A DNA stretch of 64,000 bases. Source: Flavobacteriales bacterium. GTDB lineage: Bacteria; Bacteroidota; Bacteroidia; Flavobacteriales_F; PHOS-HE28. Shown in pieces: positions 61,515 to 64,000 of the stretch. Every line of letters starts with the position of its first letter. The stretch's first letter is position 1. The DNA lies in contig JADJKO010000002.1 of assembly GCA_016705955.1 (NCBI GenBank), positions 558,001 to 622,000 on the forward strand. Reading direction: 5' to 3'. The position numbers and the translations under genes were made by a program. The notes below the pieces were generated by a model. That model made no database searches and was not told the origin of the DNA. It was given only the letters and a program-made list of their open reading frames with translations.

Positions 61515-61991
61515 ATGGAACATCTGTTGGAGACCGCCATCCGCTTGGCGGCCAAAGTGCACAAAGGCCAAACGGACCGGTCCGGCAAGCCGTACATCCT
61601 GCACGTGATGCGCGTGATGATGCGCGGACAGGATTTCGATGAGCAGGTGTTGGGTGCCTTGCACGATGTGCTGGAACGCTCCGAACTTACTTTGGACGAG
61701 ATCGAGAAGAAAGGATTCTCGCCACGCGTGGTGAAGGCCCTCGATGTGATCAGCCGCAGGCCCGAGGAGACCTACGAGCAATACATCGACCGCGTGGTGG
61801 AGAACAACCTCGCCATTCGCGTCAAATTGAACGACCTGGCTGACAAGATGGACCTGCAACACGTGGAGCAGCTCGACGACAGCGACCTGAAACGCTATAA
61901 CAAGCAACTCACCGCCTACCACCGCATGAAGCGATTGGTGGAGCGCGCCAAGGCACGCATGTCCGTGCCTGTGGAGGTGAAGAAGAATTAG
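61515..61991 (+). CDS. Small stand-alone HD-domain protein, SpoT hydrolase-like
   Basis: 158 residues. The start LLETAIRLAAKVHKGQTDRSGKPYILHVMRVMM carries the conserved A..H.GQ.R..G.PYI.H signature of RelA/SpoT hydrolase and MESH1-type HD domains. LGALHDVLERSELT provides the HD pair, and IRVKLNDLADKMDLQHV the later Asp. There is no synthetase, TGS or ACT domain. It may hydrolyse (p)ppGpp or a related nucleotide, but the canonical HDxxED is HDVLER here, so activity is not assured. The rest is helical with a basic C-terminus. It is placed between two exported-protein genes; a TATCTTGC box lies upstream. Confidence 0.75.
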   Translation: MEHLLETAIRLAAKVHKGQTDRSGKPYILHVMRVMMRGQDFDEQVLGALHDVLERSELTLDEIEKKGFSPRVVKALDVISRRPEETYEQYIDRVVENNLAIRVKLNDLADKMDLQHVEQLDDSDLKRYNKQLTAYHRMKRLVERAKARMSVPVEVKKN

Positions 61992-62068
61992 GCATCCGCG
62001 GCGTAGGGCCGGACGGTGCAGGAGCGGCTTCCGTCGGCGAGGACCGATGTTCATGGAATAGCCCGGTT

Positions 62069-62076
62069 ATATTCGC
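62069..62076 (+). promoter_or_regulatory. -7 box TATATTCG for the dipeptidyl-peptidase gene
   Basis: TAnnTTYG, 34 nt before the ATG. Confidence 0.45.
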
Positions 62077-62110
62077 CGTCCTTCCGGACAAGTCCCGGGA
62101 CACTCACATC

Positions 62111-64000
62111 ATGCATAAGCTCCTTTGCGCCTCATTGCTCCTTCCTCTCCTCGCATCGTGCGGTGGCCACGGCGATGGTGAGGTCACCACCAAGCCCGAC
62201 AGCGCGGCGGTGGACACCTTCCAATGGGAGGCGGACCAGTTCGCGGACATCCGTGTGTTGCGGTACCAGATCCCCGGTTGGGATCAACTAAGCCTACAAC
62301 AGAAGCAGTTGTGCTACTACCTGAACATGGCCGGCCTCGCCGGGCGCGATATCATGTGGGACCAGAACTACCGGTACAACCTGAAGATCCGCCGCGCTTT
62401 GGAGTTGATCCTGCGCAACCACAAGGAGGGCACCGGTGGAAAGGAGTGGGATGCCTTCGCGGTCTACGCGAAGCAGGTCTTCTTCAGCAGCGGCATCCAT
62501 CACCACTATAGTATGGACAAGCACACCCCGGAGTTCACCCAGCCTTGGTTCGAAGCCACGCTGAAGGAAGCCGGTGGCGCATTGGCACCCGAAGTGCTGG
62601 CCGCCATTTTCGATCCCGCAGTGGATGCCAAGAAGGTGAGCCTGGATGCGAGCAAGGACCTCGTTCTGGCCAGCGCGGTGAACTTCTATGGGGTGGATGT
62701 GAATGAGAAGGAGGTGGAGCAGTTCTACGCCCGCATGGAGAAGGCTGATGACCCGCGGCCCTTGAGTTATGGGATCAACAGCAAGCTCGTTCGCGGCAAG
62801 GACGGCCAGTTGGTGGAGCAGGTGTACAAAGTGGATGGCATGTACGGCGCGGCCTTGGCCGAAAGCGTGAAGTGGCTGGAGAAGGCGGCCGGTGTGGCCG
62901 AAAGTCCTGAACAGAAGGCGGCGATCGAATTGCTGATCAAGTTCTACCGCACCGGCGACCTGAAGACCTGGGACGATTTCAACGTGGCGTGGGTGAAGGA
63001 TACCAAGAGCACCGTGGATTACATCCTCGGTTTCGTGGAGGTATACAACGATCCCATGGGCAAGCGCGGTAGCTACGAGGCCTGTGTGGAAGTGAACGAT
63101 CCCGAAGCATCACGCGCCATGAGCGTGATCATGGAGAACGCACAATGGTTCGAGGACAATAGCCCCTTGTTGCCGCAGCACAAGAAGGAAAGCGTGGTCG
63201 GGATCACCTACCGCTTCATCAATACGGTCGGAGAGGCTGGTGATGCTGCGCCGAGCACGCCCATCGGCGTGAATCTCCCGAACGCGGATTGGATCCGTGC
63301 CGAATACGGCAGCAAGAGCGTGAGCCTGGGCAACATCAGCGATGCCTACGAGAAGAGCAGCGGCACCAGCAGCCTCGAGGTCTTCTGCAATGACAGCACG
63401 GAGATCGCCTTGGCGAAGAAGTACGGTTCGCTGTCCGGCAAGCTGCACACCGCGTTGCATGAAGTAGTGGGCCACGCCAGTGGAAAGTTGGAGAAGGGCG
63501 TTGCCGGTACGGACATCACTTTGAAGAACTACGCCAGCACGTTGGAAGAAGGACGTGCGGATCTGGTGGCCCTCTACTACCTGCTGGACAAGAAGCTCAT
63601 CGACCTGGGGGTGATGCCCAGCCTCGAGGTCGGTATGGCGGAGTACGATTCTTACATCCGCAATGGCCTGCTGGTGCAACTGCGCCGCCTGAAGCCGGGC
63701 AAGGATGTGGAGGAGGCCCACATGCGCAACCGGATGTGGGTGAGCGCTTGGGTATATGAGAAAGGCAAGGCCGATAGCGTGATCGTGAAAGTGGAGCGCA
63801 ACGGCGATACCTACTACGACATCCGCGACTACGACAAGCTGCGTATCCTGTTCGGCGATCTACTGCGCGAAGTGCAACGGATCAAGAGCCAGGGCGACTA
63901 CACGGCCGGCAAGGCTTTGGTGGAGACCTACGGGGTGAAGGTGGATCCGATCCTGCACGCGCAGATCCTCAAGCGGGCCGAGAAGATCAAGACCGCGCCG
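62111..64000 (+). CDS. Dipeptidyl-peptidase III lipoprotein (3' end outside window)
   Basis: 630 codons are open to the window end. A lipobox signal (LLCASLLLPLLASCGG, Cys at about 17) precedes the peptidase M49 fold: IPGWDQLSLQQKQLCYYLNMAGLAG (about 55-79), DPRPLSYGINSKLVRG (about 216-231), YNDPMGKRGSYEACVEV, the zinc motif LHTALHEVVGHASGKL (family HELLGH/HEVVGH, about 448-453) and STLEEGRADLVALYYLLD (family EECRAE, third ligand Glu). DPP III removes dipeptides from oligopeptides. This version should be anchored outside the cytoplasm, as in other Bacteroidota. The start opens the signal directly. Confidence 0.93.
   Translation, partial: MHKLLCASLLLPLLASCGGHGDGEVTTKPDSAAVDTFQWEADQFADIRVLRYQIPGWDQLSLQQKQLCYYLNMAGLAGRDIMWDQNYRYNLKIRRALELILRNHKEGTGGKEWDAFAVYAKQVFFSSGIHHHYSMDKHTPEFTQPWFEATLKEAGGALAPEVLAAIFDPAVDAKKVSLDASKDLVLASAVNFYGVDVNEKEVEQFYARMEKADDPRPLSYGINSKLVRGKDGQLVEQVYKVDGMYGAALAESVKWLEKAAGVAESPEQKAAIELLIKFYRTGDLKTWDDFNVAWVKDTKSTVDYILGFVEVYNDPMGKRGSYEACVEVNDPEASRAMSVIMENAQWFEDNSPLLPQHKKESVVGITYRFINTVGEAGDAAPSTPIGVNLPNADWIRAEYGSKSVSLGNISDAYEKSSGTSSLEVFCNDSTEIALAKKYGSLSGKLHTALHEVVGHASGKLEKGVAGTDITLKNYASTLEEGRADLVALYYLLDKKLIDLGVMPSLEVGMAEYDSYIRNGLLVQLRRLKPGKDVEEAHMRNRMWVSAWVYEKGKADSVIVKVERNGDTYYDIRDYDKLRILFGDLLREVQRIKSQGDYTAGKALVETYGVKVDPILHAQILKRAEKIKTAP

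Overview
The window looks like a chromosome segment from an uncultured, fairly GC-rich member of the Bacteroidota, most likely a Flavobacteriales-type lineage. The evidence is: many secreted proteins with type IX secretion (T9SS) C-terminal sorting domains, a PorT-like T9SS component, a TamL-type lipoprotein with a BamA-like barrel, a short primary sigma factor, DUF983 and DUF4468 proteins, and starts preceded by the Bacteroidota -7 box TAnnTTTG (here mostly TAnnTTYG) instead of strong Shine-Dalgarno sequences.

Layout. 1-5.3 kb: tail of a T9SS cargo, a ten-repeat gliding-type cargo and a propeller-like cargo. 5.4-9.9 kb: L,D-transpeptidase, purE and purK (separated by a corrupt GC tract), a small barrel protein, rpe. 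9.9-12.7 kb: two hypothetical genes and a small HTH regulator preceded by a 231-bp array of 21-bp units. 12.8-26.7 kb: a housekeeping block on the minus strand (tamL, class I fba, accD, rpsO, pnp, rpoD), plus a TrmH-type methyltransferase, a COG2509-like flavoprotein, porT and a PQQ-type propeller. 26.9-28.5 kb: a tandem array beside tRNA-Pro, an orphan response regulator, and tRNA-Gly with a broken copy. 28.6-34.9 kb: orphan cytosine-C5 methyltransferase, msrA, DUF983, an odd lipoprotein methyltransferase, MarR, a PhoD-type phosphatase and a sterol desaturase. 34.9-41.2 kb: an accessory segment bracketed by about 515-bp direct repeats of the desaturase 3' end. It holds an AT-richer TerB / coiled-coil membrane protein / VWA lipoprotein / nuclease-lipoprotein cluster and a cupredoxin pair. 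41.4-49.4 kb: T9SS cargos, an IS110 relic, a metallopeptidase lipoprotein, a membrane protein, two more 21-bp arrays, a dispersed repeat family and a small TIR element. 49.4-64 kb: RhlE-type helicase, two paralogous giant T9SS cargos, a 33-residue membrane peptide, a metallo-beta-lactamase-fold protein, a SpoT-like HD protein and the start of a dipeptidyl-peptidase III lipoprotein.

How the genes fit together. The surface-export theme dominates: PorT belongs to the T9SS, TamL to outer-membrane assembly, and at least seven genes encode probable T9SS cargo. The fba-accD-rpsO-pnp-rpoD block is core metabolism and gene expression. The intergenic DNA is unusually rich in structured repeats: inverted repeated words, 21-bp-period arrays, a 51-bp-unit dispersed family with two independent insertions, and 3'-gene-end duplications.

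Caveat. At least seven genes, including pnp and accD, need a one- or two-base correction to restore a conserved frame, and one stretch (about 6.78-6.90 kb) is a homopolymer mess. Base-level errors in the assembly are likely, and frameshifts here should not be read as biology without read support.
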